DNA of 64,000 bases from Chrysogorgia sp. JL179-B06 (GCA_035772405.1 JAYKKM010000142.1:916001-980000), one strand, 5' to 3'; shown: positions 1 through 28,082, counted from the first letter of the stretch. Numbers and translations are program-made. Notes: a model not told the origin generated them from the sequence alone.

Positions 1-181
<181 letters not shown>

Positions 182-399
182 AAAAGGGTGTCACAAGTAG
201 AAAGTAGCCAATCAAATGCAGGGCTTTCAAACTCAAGTGTTGAACGTGAGTGTTGAACCGCGCGCGCAGTTTTCGCTGGGCGCGCGACTGAAAATTTCGC
301 GCTAAAACGCGAATTAATGGCGTTCTTCTCACAGATTAGACGCATATAAGAGGTAATAGTTTAAAACATACGTTTATTTACAAACTTAGACATAAAAAG

Positions 400-752
400 A
401 TGGGAAATCGTTTAAAGCATGAAGATCAACATATATATAATACTAGAAATAAGGATAAGCTTAGACTCCCAAGTACTAAAAGGCAATGGGGTCAACAAAG
501 AACTGCGTTTCAGGCTGTAAACGACTTTAATTCACTAAGCCGAGACATCCAGCAATCAGCAAATGTTGCTATTTTTAAACGTAATATGTTAAAACTAGAT
601 TAGATTGTTTTAAATGTAAATTCATACATATATATTGTTATTCATAGTTAATCTAATTTTTATTTATATATACTTTAGAGATTCTTTTTGAAAATCACTC
701 TTTGTGAAAAAGTTTATCTCAATAAAGATCATAATCATCATCATCAAATCTA
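400..752 (+). mobile_element. Non-LTR retrotransposon 3' end
   Basis: The frame 400-603 has the typical C-terminus of CR1/RTE-like reverse-transcriptase proteins: HIYNTRNKDKLRLPST, then AFQAVNDFNSLSRDIQ, VAIFKRNMLK and a stop. After a 3' UTR it ends in AATAAAG followed by an (ATC)n tail at about 729-745, as expected for a 5'-truncated LINE insertion. Confidence 0.75.
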
Positions 753-836
753 GTTCAGTTCTCAGTTAAAAGTCACTGTCAGTTTCGTCAAATGAATCAC
801 TCTGACACTCTCACTCGCAGATGACGTTTACACGGA

Positions 837-1208
837 TTAATCGGTGCTAACACCAGTCTCGGTCGTTTCGCTGGTGGACCCGTTTTTCTCCGTCTGTTGC
901 TCAAGAGTACGACCAAAGAACTCCCTTTCTTGTGCGCTCCACAAGCCGTCGTTGGCGCCATAATCAACTATAATGACTGCGTCTGGCAATTTCGTGTAGT
1001 GGCTTTTCACGTAGACTTTGAAGCTTTTCCACTCTTTTAAGGCACAGGAGATCTCGAAGGATGCAAGCGACAATGGTTTCTCAATGATGGATGTCATCGT
1101 TTCCGTATTAAATCTTTGTCGTTGGACCAAAATTCTAGGTCGAACCATTTCATATTCGAATAGATAACCTCTTTGAACTAGTGTGAAGACACCACAAGAT
1201 CGCTCCAA
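837..1208 (-). CDS. Unrecognised ORF, 123 codons, inside the 221-2081 element
   Basis: Open frame with normal amino-acid composition and no low-complexity run; it includes the stretch DAVIIVDYGANDGLWSAQE and a Ser/Thr-rich tail. I do not recognise a family. It could be a transposase remnant, a captured host exon or chance. There is no clear splice context. Confidence 0.25.
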   Translation of the reverse strand: MERSCGVFTLVQRGYLFEYEMVRPRILVQRQRFNTETMTSIIEKPLSLASFEISCALKEWKSFKVYVKSHYTKLPDAVIIVDYGANDGLWSAQEREFFGRTLEQQTEKNGSTSETTETGVSTD

Positions 1209-1403
1209 TCTCGTGAAATTGAAAGCACTTTGTTTAGTTTCCTATAAAGGTCGCTCCATTGTCCAAGAAATTTATGTTTTGCGTGCACGATTAAAGGATG
1301 AGTGTCCAGCTAATGCTTTGCGCGCTCACAACCTTGCTCGCGGCCATTTTTTGGCCCTTTCTCTATATATGTAAAATTATTATAACATCAACCCAAGTCA
1401 GTT

Positions 1404-1430
1404 TTAGGGTTAGGATTAGGGTTAGGATTA
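1404..1430 (+). repeat. Short interstitial telomere-like repeat
   Basis: Alternating TTAGGG and GGATTA units, about four in 27 bp. TTAGGG is the usual metazoan telomere unit. Too short to imply a telomere; it may be a chance or repair-derived insertion. Confidence 0.6.
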
Positions 1431-2480
1431 GCGATTATTTGGATTTCGGTTTGTTCATATATCGAGAAAGCGCCCATTTTTTGGGCCACAAAATTGAACA
1501 AGTAAACCAATCCTTCGATATCTGAGCAATCCTTGCCGTAAATTACTCAAATTGTGTTTTTCGTAAGAGCAGAGATAATGTAGTAAGTTATTATTGTCAT
1601 ATTTTTTATAGTATTTTATTACACTCGGTGGGCTGTGGAATTGTGTTTTGAGACAGGTATCCGTCGCTCGTTGTTTGCCGTTTGATGCGTGAATTTCAAA
1701 GTTTCCTTCAAGACCGCAGTTTCCTGGCAAAGCCAATAGTATAAGATCCTTATATTCCATATAATTATTCTATGAGTAGAGGAACAGATATTACGCTAGA
1801 AACGAACGCTCACTGCTGTAAATCGTTGTATTGGACAAGGCCGTTGTAATCGAAGAGTGCGGTTCACAATATTCGACAAACTCAGAGTCAGACATCACTA
1901 TTATTATGTCGTAAGAAGATAACAAAACAACAAGAAAACGTAATAAACCGAGGTAGTTAGAAGCAAGTTTCCTAAATCAAAACAATAAAAGCGCGCGAAG
2001 CATTAGCTGGGCACTCATCCTTTAATCTCTTGCTTCTTTGAGTTTGCGCGCGTGTGGGCGCGCGCCCCCCAGTGAAAGCCCTGAAATGCACGGGAGATAA
2101 ACAAACTAATAATTAATGAAATGCAAACAGACTGAGGGGGAGGGAGAACTATTCAAGGGTGCAATGACAGGTCCAATATTTAAGGGGATTATGCGATAGT
2201 AAAGCAAAAACATGAAAAGGAATGAAAGTGCATGATTGTTCGATACATTGCAACTTACAGTGACTAACAGAGATGAATATCGATTGAACTTATTGACAAA
2301 AAATTGCTGCAATTCGTATTAGTTAATAAAAAAGTTTGTGTGTTTTATCAAATAACAAATTTGTGAACAAATTGTGACAATAATAGCTAGCCAAAAAGTG
2401 ACAATTCCCTGTTCATATTTCAGTTCAGAATTATTTTTATTGGATCTAATTATTTTTATTTATGAATTATTATTATTAAG

Positions 2481-18398
<15,918 letters not shown>

Positions 18399-19640
18399 GT
18401 TGACGATGACGGCTGCGAGGAACGGGAAGAAGACATGCAGAATATCGCAAAACATGTGAACAAAATTGAGATCCACCTACGGCGGCGCAATGTTTGATAA
18501 AACCTTTTAGAAATTTAATTGTATAACACAAAGTTTTACAAGTAATGGCAGCTGTGGCTAAGTTCTGTTTGATGAAATTTTAAGACATTCCTTCCATATT
18601 AACCCCCATGACACTTACTGATACACCAAACATGCAGATGCGTCGTCAGAATCTCCATTCTTGAGCAGTAACTTATGAGTTGTCTGATTGTGTGCTTCAA
18701 TGCCGTGCAGCAAGCGAAAAATTGCACGTTTCTGAATTTTCACTGTTCATTTCGCATCGCTGCGCATGCATCGCTGTTTCAACATTTGTAGTTTCGCGTG
18801 CTACAACGCGAGAAGTTCTCTTTTTATTTGTTGTTTGTCAAATTTGTACTTGATTTATAAATATACGTATAATAAATTAATAATACGATAGCGAGTGTAA
18901 TTAAGGATTTACACTATACGAGTGATATTTGAAAATGTTACCCTAATTAATTCAAATTTCACAGTGTAAATCTTTAATTTCACGAGCATAATCATATGAT
19001 TACTTGTTTATTATATCCACATGGCAATTATCAATATTATCAAAATGTTTTAGTTTTTCTGAATATTTTGTAAGCTGTACGACCACAACCAAATCTTTAA
19101 AATACTCTATCATAGACTAATTTATATTTTCATATGAAAACTACTTGCAAGTAACTGAAAGCAACCACAAATGTTGACTTTATTTGATAAAAAGCTTTGT
19201 ACTCATTGACGCCTTAAAACATCTTGTTTCATTGCCGAACAATTGACAAATTTCCCTTTTGGTGTAAAAAATAAAACAGAATTCAGTAATTTGTCATGTA
19301 TATAATATAAGCACCGATACTAGCAGAACCGTAAGCATTCTTCACAAAACCTTTTCAAAATACCGTTGTGTAACTATAGTCTATCAGAAAAGCTATACTT
19401 CAAGTGTTACCAAAAGTTACCAAAACTTGGTTGCAATTTTGATTGCGTGCTGATTAGTCAATAAAGATTTTAACAGGAACTTATGAGAATTTAAAAGGAA
19501 CTTCATTGTAACTTTCCTAGGACGTTTGTTAGAAGAATTGAAATGAGAATTGCAATCTAGCTTGGAGCTCAACGGGTGAACATTTGAAGTCAGTTTTCCT
19601 GTAAAGGACGAGTCTCGCGGTCAGGGACGTGGCGAAGGAA
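18399..19640. other. Intergenic, nothing recognised
   Basis: The region includes the presumed SNRPA1 3' UTR. AT-rich with a diverged short inverted pair (AGGATTTACACTATACGAG near 18903 with CAGTGTAAATCTTTAATTTC near 18963). No coding signal. Confidence 0.6.
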
Positions 19641-19647
19641 TCACGAT

Positions 19648-19925
19648 TGGGGGGGGGGGGGAGGTGTCATATGATGTGACCAACTTTTTGCTGGGGATGT
19701 TTGAGCGCTATTGACCAACTGTTGACCAACTGTTGACCGACAATTGATAAAAAAAACAAATTTTATTGACCAACTGTTGACCGACAATTGATAAAAAATA
19801 CAAATTTTAGCTTTTTTTTCTGTCTCACCATTTTTATTTTGGCCAGCAGCAATCCCTTGTGTGACCAACTTTTTGCTATTTAGAATTATTGGGGGGTGTC
19901 GCACACCCCCCCAGTCGCCACGCCA
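19648..19925. repeat. Tandem ~44-bp duplication within a G-flanked element
   Basis: ATTGACCAACTGTTGACCGA...CAAATTTT occurs twice in tandem (about 19720-19763 and 19764-19808). It is flanked by GTGTGACCAACTTTTTGC at 19674 and 19859, and by GGGGGGGTGTC / GGGGGGTGTCGCACACC ends. Short subunit TTGACCAACTG is repeated five times or so. Confidence 0.7.
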
Positions 19926-19929
19926 CTGC

Positions 19930-22200
19930 TCGCGGTAATGCATTGAACGCTTGTGTTATTGTTTACATATACGGTATTTTATTAAAGGAAACTAAAGTTT
20001 AGTTTTGTTGTAATTTCATATAGAAATTGAAATGCCTTTCGAGGAGTTATATATGATGTTTCAAATTATGTTTTGCAGAAAAGCGATTCGAAATGCGCGC
20101 CTTTGCTAGCCATCTTACGTTTTCATCGCAGCGAACAGTCAGCGGTTCAAACCTAATCTCATGAGGCTTTCCAATTATACGGCTGGTCTGTCTGGAAAAT
20201 TTGTTCCTAATCAAGAGGAGGTCCATTTTGGCCAGACTATCAGTTTGACCGTGTAAATGGTAAGCCCCCTCAGACTCTTATTCAGTACTTGAGACGCCGC
20301 TACATGAACTACTATCAGAATGTTCGGATGACATTTCGGATTAAACCTGGGGTATTTTACTTTGAAAGGGCACTTCAGCAACAGATCAAAACCCAAACGT
20401 TCGCACCTGGATTTAGGTTTGACGCATTCACGGTTAATATCTTGCAGGATATAGCGAACCTATTTAGTGGTATGGGTTCGCTATATCTCTGCAAGATGAA
20501 GTACTTACCGCATTCACGCCGTACACCGCTGACTGTTTCCTCCCGTTTTTCTCCAAAAATTAATTTGAAACAATATACAATTCCTCGAAATGTCCACTAG
20601 AATAACAATGAATGTTAAATCCAGTATGTCTTGTTACAAGAAAAAGCAAATACGACTAATTTGTATCGAGGATTGCTCAGATATTGAGGGTGTAAACAAC
20701 TATTTCGTGGCCCGAGAAATGGCCGCGGAGATTGTGAGCGCGCAATGTATTACCCTGAGACTTGACTTAAAGTTAGAACTTAGAATACATCAACAGTGTA
20801 GATGTACATGTAAATTGTAGTGGCGTAAAACTTGACTTTGACAGAAAATCTAAGCTTGTGGTATGCCGTATGCGAGAGAAAACTTACTTTTGGATTTCAG
20901 AAAGAGTCAACTCTTGCAATCCGACTACATTTTTTTCAAACTGATTTTATGCATTCGTGCGTCTTAAACAATTCTGACAGTGTGTCACGCATATATGCGC
21001 TTACAATCCAAAACGTATTACAATCCAATAACTTACTGGTTACAATGCTATTACAACGCCAATAAGTTATTACTTACAACGAGAGCAATGGGTGCCCACA
21101 AAAATCTCTAAACTATACTAGAAATACGTATCCACAATAACCCCTCGCCCGCCTTTGCTACCCCCCCCCCCCCCCCCTAGAGTTTCTTTCCCCATCCAGA
21201 CCGCGCACGCCGTGTATTTATTTTATTCAGATAGCAAATTGCACGTAGATTTCGAACGTTTTCTCGGCCAATATTTACTCGATTTCAATTCTGTCGCGAT
21301 GACGTCAGTAGCCATGTTTGTCCGCTTTTACCCATAATTCATGTGGCCATAACAAAATAAAATAGCAATCTTTTGGTTTGTTTGTCTGCTAACAGCCAGA
21401 CGCTACGCTATTACCGAGTCTAAATACACAACACACGTGTCTATTATATTACGAGAACGTGCATACCCTTCGTAAATACTATTTAAAAATTCTTAAAATC
21501 CATACGTGCTTTCACGAAATGTTATCTTCAAAGAAGTAGCCTTCAGTGCTGTAAGCTGTAACAGTTACTTTTCTTGGCTGAATAGTTACATGATAAATAT
21601 AACTAGTTACCTAAACCAGTAAAAGTTACAAGAATAAAAACTAAAAAGTAACTATATGAATTACTTTCTTAAATTAAATTTGTAACTAGTTACAAAGTTA
21701 CATTCCTTGGTTTCAGTTACCGGTATTGAGACTAAGAACGAAGTTAGCGTTGGACACTGGTTAATTACATGTATTATTAGATATACTGACTATTAATTAA
21801 TAAAAGTTGTGACCGCGTTAAAAAAAGTAAAGCCACGAAAAGTAAAACTAAATCGGCCTGGATATGTTTTTTACGCAAATTTGTTAACGAAGTTTGGCAA
21901 GCCGAGCACTCGTTCACTTTCGGTGAACAAAGTAAACAAGTTAGCCTTTTAGTGATTTAAAATACACCTTACTTCAAGTTCCTATCTGCTGGCTAGCTTG
22001 CATATATATTGACAAGAACTCGGAGATAAGAGCCTGGGTACAAATTTGAGCGGCGTCCTGTTTATATATCAAACGAATAAAAGTCTAAACTAATAAAACT
22101 ATAAACGAGCAAAAAGTAACGGCGCTGTCAGTGGCAAATGTTATAGTTATCGTTACTTTTTATTTGAAAATGTTGTAAACAGTTACCTTATATATGGTTA
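19930..22200. other. Intergenic, nothing recognised
   Basis: No coding signal or known element. Small features only: a hairpin at 20441-20505 (CTTGCAGGATATAGCGAACC with GGTTCGCTATATCTCTGCAAG) and a C tract at about 21161-21178. Confidence 0.6.
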
Positions 22201-22204
22201 CTTT

Positions 22205-22325
22205 ATATATGGTATGTTTCACTCTCCCATACACACTATTTCGGCAGTACAAAAAAAGGCCAACCTTTTAGAGTTATTGATTAGTATTTTGACACTGCTT
22301 ACGCAGCACAATACTTTTATATCAT
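22205..22325 (+). mobile_element. Penelope-like tail, diverged
   Basis: ACTATTTCGGCAGTACAAAA, then TTTTGACACTGCTTACGCAG and CACAA, similar to 30632-30712 and to the CTGTCTACGCAGCAC end at 8370-8390. Confidence 0.6.
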
Positions 22326-22340
22326 ATGCAGAACAGGTCC

Positions 22341-22710
22341 TTAAAGGGGGACTGTACCCAAAAAATAAATTATTTTTAAATAAAAGGTCTTTAAGGTTTA
22401 GCCTGTGTACAGAGCTGAATATACACCTGTAATTCAGTCTGTGAAAACTCGCACGATATCTGAGAAGTAGATTTTGATTGTCCGACTCCCAATCACAACC
22501 CTGTCTTATTCCAGTTACAATTGATTCTCTGGGAATTCTTGTGAGATCAATCAAATAAACAATTATCAATAATATGAGTATTAAACCGCTCAAAATCTAC
22601 TTCTCAGATCTGAGAAGCTCAGTGGGAGGTCGACAAGCTATCGTGCGAGTTTTCACAGACTGAATTACAAGTGTATATTCAGGCTAGTGTACACAGGCCT
22701 TTATACCCTG
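22341..22710. mobile_element. MITE with TTAA target and long inverted arms, right end lost
   Basis: Begins TTAA-AGGGGGACTGTACCC. Left arm (about 22388-22470) and right arm (about 22615-22705) share GAATATACAC, TGTAATTCAGTCTGTGAAAA and CTCGCACGATA in inverted order; a second pair is GAGAAGTAGATTTTG / CAAAATCTACTTCTC. TTAA sites are typical of piggyBac and Kolobok elements. Confidence 0.65.
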
Positions 22711-22941
22711 ATATATTTCGTTATACGTTATAAAGCTTTGCTCACGACTAAGAGATTGACGTAAACGCCTTATCTATGTCGTCTCTGGATCCAGCTCACG
22801 GTGTCGTTCTACTCGTTCTATATGCATCGTCTTAGGCAAAATAGCTCAGCATGTTCCAAGCCGTATGCTTTGAAACGCGCACTGCCTCGCAATGCGGTTA
22901 ACTATATAGCTGCTCTTGTGTGTGTGCGTCAAACTCTCGTG

Positions 22942-23820
22942 TTAGTCCAGGAGGGGAAGGGGGTATCGTCACCGGAGGAGGGAATTTATGGGAATTAGTG
23001 ATTTTGGTCAAGTTCGGTGCGTTTATTTCAAAAATCGATGTTATACGGGGAATTAGTGGAAGAGTTATACCCTCCGAGAGAAGACCCCGTTTTCATGAAT
23101 TTAGCCTCATTTTGGGCTCTTTCTCGGTATATGCACAACCCAATTATGATCGCATCAAATTTCAATTTGATCAGTTTCTCTCCAACCAAAATTTCGGTCA
23201 AAATTACTTTAAAATACATGTAACATATGCCTCGTTCTTTAAAAAACCACGGCATGAACGACGACGTCATATGCATAACGATGGCAGATTGGACGTGTTA
23301 GTAATTCGGTTGTGCATATATCGAGAAACTAATTAGAAAGCTCCTCATTTTGGTGCAAACTTACTCACAACAAGACAACATCGTTACTAGATGGTAAAGG
23401 TGATAAAAGCAACCAATTTCAATCAATTATAGGACGCTGAATCCAAATTTAACATCAGATGGGAAATTTGGGACTTTTAAGCCTCGTTGTGGTGAACAAC
23501 TTCCTTTTGGATTTCAGATCCGGACGTTTCAAGTTTGGACGGTGCTACTTTACACCAAAACGAGGCTTAAAAGACCGAAATTTCCCATCTGATGTTAAAT
23601 TTGGATTCAGCGTCCTATAATTGATTGAAATTGATTGCTTTTATCACCTTTACCATCTAGTAACGATGTTGTCTTGTTGTGAGTAAGTTTGCACCAAAAT
23701 GAGGCTAAATTCATGAAAACGAGGCAGAAGCCCCACTAATTCCCTGTATTTACCAAAATCACTAACTCCCATGAATTCCCTCCTCGGGTGACGATACCCC
23801 CTCTCCTCTTCCTGGACTAA
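22942..23820. mobile_element. Long foldback DNA element
   Basis: Ends TTAGTCCAGGAGGGGAAGGG and its complement. Inner arms 23383-23495 and 23560-23690 are almost perfect inverted copies (CATCGTTACTAGATGGTAAA, ACATCAGATGGGAAATTT). A smaller inverted element is nested in the left arm (23117-23331: TTTCTCGGTATATGCACAAC / GTTGTGCATATATCGAGAAA). Non-coding. Confidence 0.8.
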
Positions 23821-24200
23821 GTGTGCGGCAAACTTGAGAATGAAAAAATTGTCTATCCAATTTTGATTTTATCTAAAAGTATTTTGAAAATGAGACAGAA
23901 TGGTTTTCTCGGTTTCTCAATACCTTCCAGATATATTCACGTTTTTGAAACATGCAAATTAGATACCGTCAGTTCACTCACATGGACTAAATACAATTCA
24001 CGAAATGAGGAATATCTCTTCAAATCAACAAGCAGAATGTTTTGAAACTTTGCACATGTGCTTGGAGTTAGATCTCTGGCATTTGTCAAACAAAATTTGC
24101 TTATTTCGCCTCTGTAAAACAACGTTTACTACAGTGAGACAAGTAGATAAATCAGTTTTTTAATTAAAAAACTCCTGTTCCCCATATGTCTCCATGGTAA
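23821..24200 (+). repeat. Dispersed non-coding repeat, diverged
   Basis: CTATCCAATTTT...TTTTGAAA.GAG.CA, CCAGATATATTCACGTTTTT and GAAACATGCAAAT match 37110-37330 in the same order. Unknown class. Confidence 0.5.
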
Positions 24201-24299
24201 TGTCAGCAATGCATACGCGTTGCTTCTCCCCCCTGTGAGATCACGTGAGAGACATGGTAATGTAAGGAGAGACAGAACGATTTTGAAAGGACCTCTTGG

Positions 24300-24564
24300 C
24301 TGCAATTGACTTAGAAAATCTCACTGAGAAACAACGAGGACAAGCCCGACAAATGGTACTGGATGCGTTAGAGTCATTCTCAGTTGATGATTCAGATATT
24401 GGATGCATCCCAGGATTACAAATGAACATTAACTTGATTGATAAACAACCAGTTTAAGTTATTCACATGTTCCTAGACCATTGTATGCAGAAGTGAAATA
24501 CTACATTGAAGACCTGCTAAATCGGGGATGGATACGTCCTTCACGTTCATCATATTCATCTCCT
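24300..24564 (+). pseudogene. Ty3/gypsy pol fragment at start of RT
   Basis: DLENLTEKQRGQARQMVLDA and IPGLQMNINLIDKQPV lead, after a frameshift, into YAEVKYYIEDLLNRGWIRPS and RSSYSSPVV, the conserved opening of Ty3/gypsy reverse transcriptase. The frame stops being gypsy-like at 24565 where LINE sequence begins. Confidence 0.85.
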
Positions 24565-25625
24565 GTTGTTGACGAACTGAATGCTTTTTTTGTATCTGTT
24601 AACGCTGACATTCCTGCTTGTGATCTTAACAAATTACCAGCGTTCTTACCATCAATCGACCAGGTGCCTACGTTTCAACCATATGAAGTGTGTAATAAAG
24701 ACCTTTGCATATGTATTAGCAGAGCCAGTAACTAATATTTTCATTCCTCACTATCATCTGGTGTTGTCCCTACAGCTTGGAAAGAGGCAAACATGTCACC
24801 TGTTCTTGATTTGTTCCACAACTGGCTGTCAAATCTTGATAAATCGTGAAATTCATTACATATATGTTTTTTAGATTTTAGCAAAGCCTTTGACCGAATT
24901 GACCTCAATTTATTAGTAGAAAAGCTTCTGATGCTGGGCGTGCGTATGTCTCTTTTGCCTTGGCTGTGCAGCTTCCTATCCGAACGAAAGAAGCGAGTTA
25001 AATTGAGAGAAACAGTATCGGATTGGATTGGACAGCAGTACAAGCAGGAGTGCTACAGGGAACGAAATTAGGCCCTATTTTGTTTCTTGTCATGGTGAAT
25101 GACCTTGTCCCGCCGAACTGTAATTATTGGAAATACGTAGATGACATATCGATTTCGGAGGTGATATCCAGGAATAGTAACTCGACCATCCAATTAGACC
25201 TCGACTCCATTTTATCTTCAATAAATGTAAAGAAGTTAGAGTCAGTTTCCTTCGTCACCAACCTACTTTTCCTCACCTCCACATTGATGGTGTTCCCATT
25301 GAGATCGTTGAAAGCAACAACGTTCTTGGAATATACCTGCGGAGTAACCTTAGATGGAACAACCATATTGATGCAATTACCAAGAAAGCTGCATGCTAAG
25401 CGGTTATACATTATTCGAGTTCTACGACGCAGTGTGGATGATTTGCTGACAATTTATACAACCTTAATTCGATCAGTCTTCGAATACTGTTATTCGAGTC
25501 TTCCAAACAAATCCAGCGGAAAGCATTCAGAATCATTTATCCATTTAGATCCACATTTAGATCCTATAGTCCATTATTGGAAGAAAATAGATATCGCGAA
25601 TATGTCGACATTCATGTTGTAAATA
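24565..25625 (+). pseudogene. Non-LTR reverse transcriptase fragment nested in gypsy A
   Basis: ELNAFFVSVNADIPACDLNK and FQPYEV are LINE sequence upstream of RT. Then DFSKAFDRIDLNLLVEKLL (motif A), AGVLQGTKLGPILFLVMVND, and KYVDDIS (catalytic YVDD). Several frameshifts and an internal deletion. CR1/jockey-group by general character; clade not resolved. Confidence 0.82.
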
Positions 25626-25799
25626 TAAAGTATTTCACCTTGTAGTAGGTGCCATTTTATACTGAAATACACCATGCTATTACTATTAATATTTCCAGAC
25701 AGACACCCTCTTCCAAGAGTCCAATAAATCCTGGGGAGCCTACTCATTGGTTTAGTATGTTAGATCAGGGGAAAGCCTACCTCTTTCGACCATTGTAAC

Positions 25800-26580
25800 G
25801 TCTTCTCCATTTGAACTCATCTCTATAGACTTTGTGCATCTGGAGAGAAGTACTGGTGGTTACGAATATATGTTGGTCATAGTGGATCATTTCACTATAT
25901 TTGCCCAGGTTTATCCCACTCGGAACAAGTCTGCAAAAACTGCTGCCTCAAAGATCTTTGATGATTTTATACTTCGCTTTGGAATTCCTTCTCGAATACA
26001 CCATGATCAAGGTAAAGAGTTCGAAAACAAACTTTTCCATAAACTAGAAAGATTGTGCGGAATGACAAGATCAAGAACTACCACCCAGAGGGGAATGGTC
26101 AAGCAGAAAGATTCAACCAGACCCTTCTGGCAATGCTGAGGACACTTCCAGAAACCCAGAAGACCAGATGGCACGAATGCGTTAATAAAGTGGTCCAACG
26201 CATATAACTGCACAAGATTACCCGTGGATGAGATATTTAGCACATACCCAGAGTCTACGCCGACAAATCACCACGACTACGTCAAAAGATGGACGTCAAT
26301 AATGCAGGAAGCCCATTCACTCGCCAAATAACACTCTGCCAAAGCCAAAGCACGGAGTAAAGCGTATCGTAGTACTCAAGCGCTAGCTATTGAATTACAG
26401 CCTGGAGACAGAGTTTTAGTCAGAAATCTAAGTGAAAGAGGAGGACCAGGTAAACTACGACTGCACTGGGAAGACCAAGTCTACGTTGTTGTAAATCGCA
26501 AAGGGACAAGCCCTGTTTACGAGATCAAAGCAGAAGGTCAACGACATGGTAAACATCGAGTCATGCATAGAAATCAACTT
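25800..26580 (+). pseudogene. Ty3/gypsy A integrase and GPY/F module
   Basis: Catalytic triad positions are visible as [21 protein letters not shown] and [13 protein letters not shown]. They are followed by the C-terminal module LQPGDRVLVRNLSERGGPGK ... LHWEDQVYVV and HRNQLL. Known role: cDNA insertion. Multiple frameshifts and stops between 26100 and 26400. Confidence 0.88.
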
Positions 26581-26585
26581 TTACA

Positions 26586-27391
26586 GTGTACTTTCCTACC
26601 AGCTCCCGAACTGCACGCAAAAGATCTAACTATAGTCAGCATAAACAACTTGCATGGAAAGACAAGACAATGTGGAACACGAAGAGATCAACAACACTCA
26701 CCAAAGTGAAGAAGATGATGATTTTCATAGAATGGGAAGTTGTACAACCCTCAGGGAATGAAACTGGAGACAATCGACAACTAGATATCGAAGAACCGAC
26801 TGCTACAGAGCCCATTGGACCAACAGAAGACGAAACGGAAATAGAAGGCGAACAAACGGAAGACCCTACGACAGAATTAGCTCGAGTGGAACCGAAGGAA
26901 GAGAGAGGCACCATGCCTCCAAATGTCGAAAGTAAAAAACAAGTAGAGCATGAGACACACGACACTGAGAATGTCTCCAATTCGGAAACTGACGGATTGA
27001 TCGAGGACGTCCACAGCGAGCTCGCCGTCCACCACAGACGTTTCTGCAGTATACAGCTCTTGGTGGAAACCCTTGCTACATGTCCAACGTACAAGCCACT
27101 CCAGTTGCTGTATATCCAGGATTGAGACCTTGGCCACCACCCCCTCAACTATCACCTATACCAGTTCCACCACCTATACCATTTCCACCACCTCAGCTAC
27201 CATCAACAGCATCTCCATTACTATGTTATTATTGTGGGCAGGTCGTCCTTCAGCCATACTGGAACCAGTTATTGCCAGTTCATATGGCCAATCAGTATTA
27301 CTTGAATGGACTAAACAGATTGGGCAATCTTTTGTTATTAATAAACTTTGTTTTTTTGTTTTTTTTGCTAACTTTGCTGCATGATGGTTAG
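26586..27391 (+). pseudogene. Ty3/gypsy A C-terminal extension and proline-rich/hydrophobic ORF
   Basis: Frame 26586-27125 is acidic and hydrophilic (EEPTATEPIGPTEDETEIEG). Frame 27080-27391 has a proline-rich run (PVPPPIPFPPPQLP), a CYYCG pair and a hydrophobic segment LLLLINFVFLFFLLTLL near its C-terminus. The second could be a tail extension or the remnant of a membrane-anchored product. No known family match was recognised. Confidence 0.45.
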
Positions 27392-27613
27392 TATAAGTTA
27401 TTGTAAATGGAGTTGAACACTCGATATTGATACCTAGTTGGACATTTGTAGAATGGAACAGACATGTTGATCATTATTTGTTACTGTCGTGGAAGACTTC
27501 TCCATTGATGGGGAGTGTGTCAGCAATGCATTACGCGTTGCTTCTCCCCTGTAAGATCACGTGAGAGACATGTAAAATGGTAATGTACGGAGAGACAGAA
27601 CGATTTTGAAAGG

Positions 27614-28082
27614 TAGTACAAAATGGAGTAAGGTTAAATTATATTATATTATACGAGTCTTGAAATCTGTTTGGGGGTGTAACAGTAACAACATACTTTA
27701 CACAGTTGTGTGTATTTTGCTTGTTGGCGCCATACTACATGCATTGCCGCATTCTGCTTGTTATTTGAGGAGATATTCATCATTTTGTGAATGTATTTAG
27801 AGTCTGTTTATATGAGCCGGGGCTGATTCTCTTAACAAAGTTCTTAGCACGACTACTATAGACACCCAAAATGATATTTCAATGCAGAACTGGCTGGCTT
27901 ATCTTTTCGGCCAGGTTGCCGGGATGAGAGGTTTTGTGGAAATATTTCCAACGCCATGAATATCGATTTAAATTAACTTGAGGGCGACCTACGAACCAGA
28001 CTAAGATATACTGTTTATTAAATTCGTTTTGGCTGCTATTTGAAGCCATGAAATAATCTTAACGAAACAAGTCAGCCCGGTG
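27614..28082. other. Possible remainder of gypsy A 3' LTR, otherwise unknown
   Basis: AGTACAAAATGGAGTAAGG onward has no second copy in the window, so the 3' LTR end cannot be set. No coding signal. Confidence 0.5.

Larger units (their letters stand above)
221..2081. mobile_element. 1.86-kb DNA transposon-like insertion with 9-bp TSD
   Basis: The inserted block starts GGGCTTTCA and ends TGAAAGCCC (9-bp terminal inverted repeat). It is flanked by TCAAATGCA (212-220) and TGAAATGCA (2082-2090), a 9-bp duplication with one mismatch. The uninterrupted site is visible at 7002-7010. Nine-bp duplications are typical of Mutator-like elements, but no transposase is recognised, so the class is an inference. 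The interior holds a LINE tail (400-750), an unknown ORF (837-1208) and an internal inverted pair (about 1287-1325 with 1988-2026). Confidence 0.65.
24201..27613 (+). mobile_element. Ty3/gypsy element A, fragmentary, with LINE inside
   Basis: Both ends carry the same LTR segment starting TGTCAGCAATGCAT (24201-24292 and 27518-27613). GATGGGGAGTG just before the right copy fits a polypurine tract. Between them are the start of RT, a LINE piece (24565-25625), integrase and a C-terminal extension. gag, protease and most of RT are deleted. The full LTR length is not defined. Confidence 0.8.

Noticed and set aside
1404..1430. TTAGGG-like repeats as a chromosome end
   Set aside because: Only about four imperfect units, with a normal gene immediately downstream.
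20211..21337. Several open frames of 60-100 codons
   Set aside because: No recognisable domain, splice context or repeat family; consistent with chance.
22920..23336. 138-codon open frame
   Set aside because: It lies entirely within a foldback element and its nested palindrome.
26636..27148. 170-codon minus-strand frame
   Set aside because: It is the antisense of the gypsy A C-terminal extension; Ser/Val-rich composition is that of a shadow frame.
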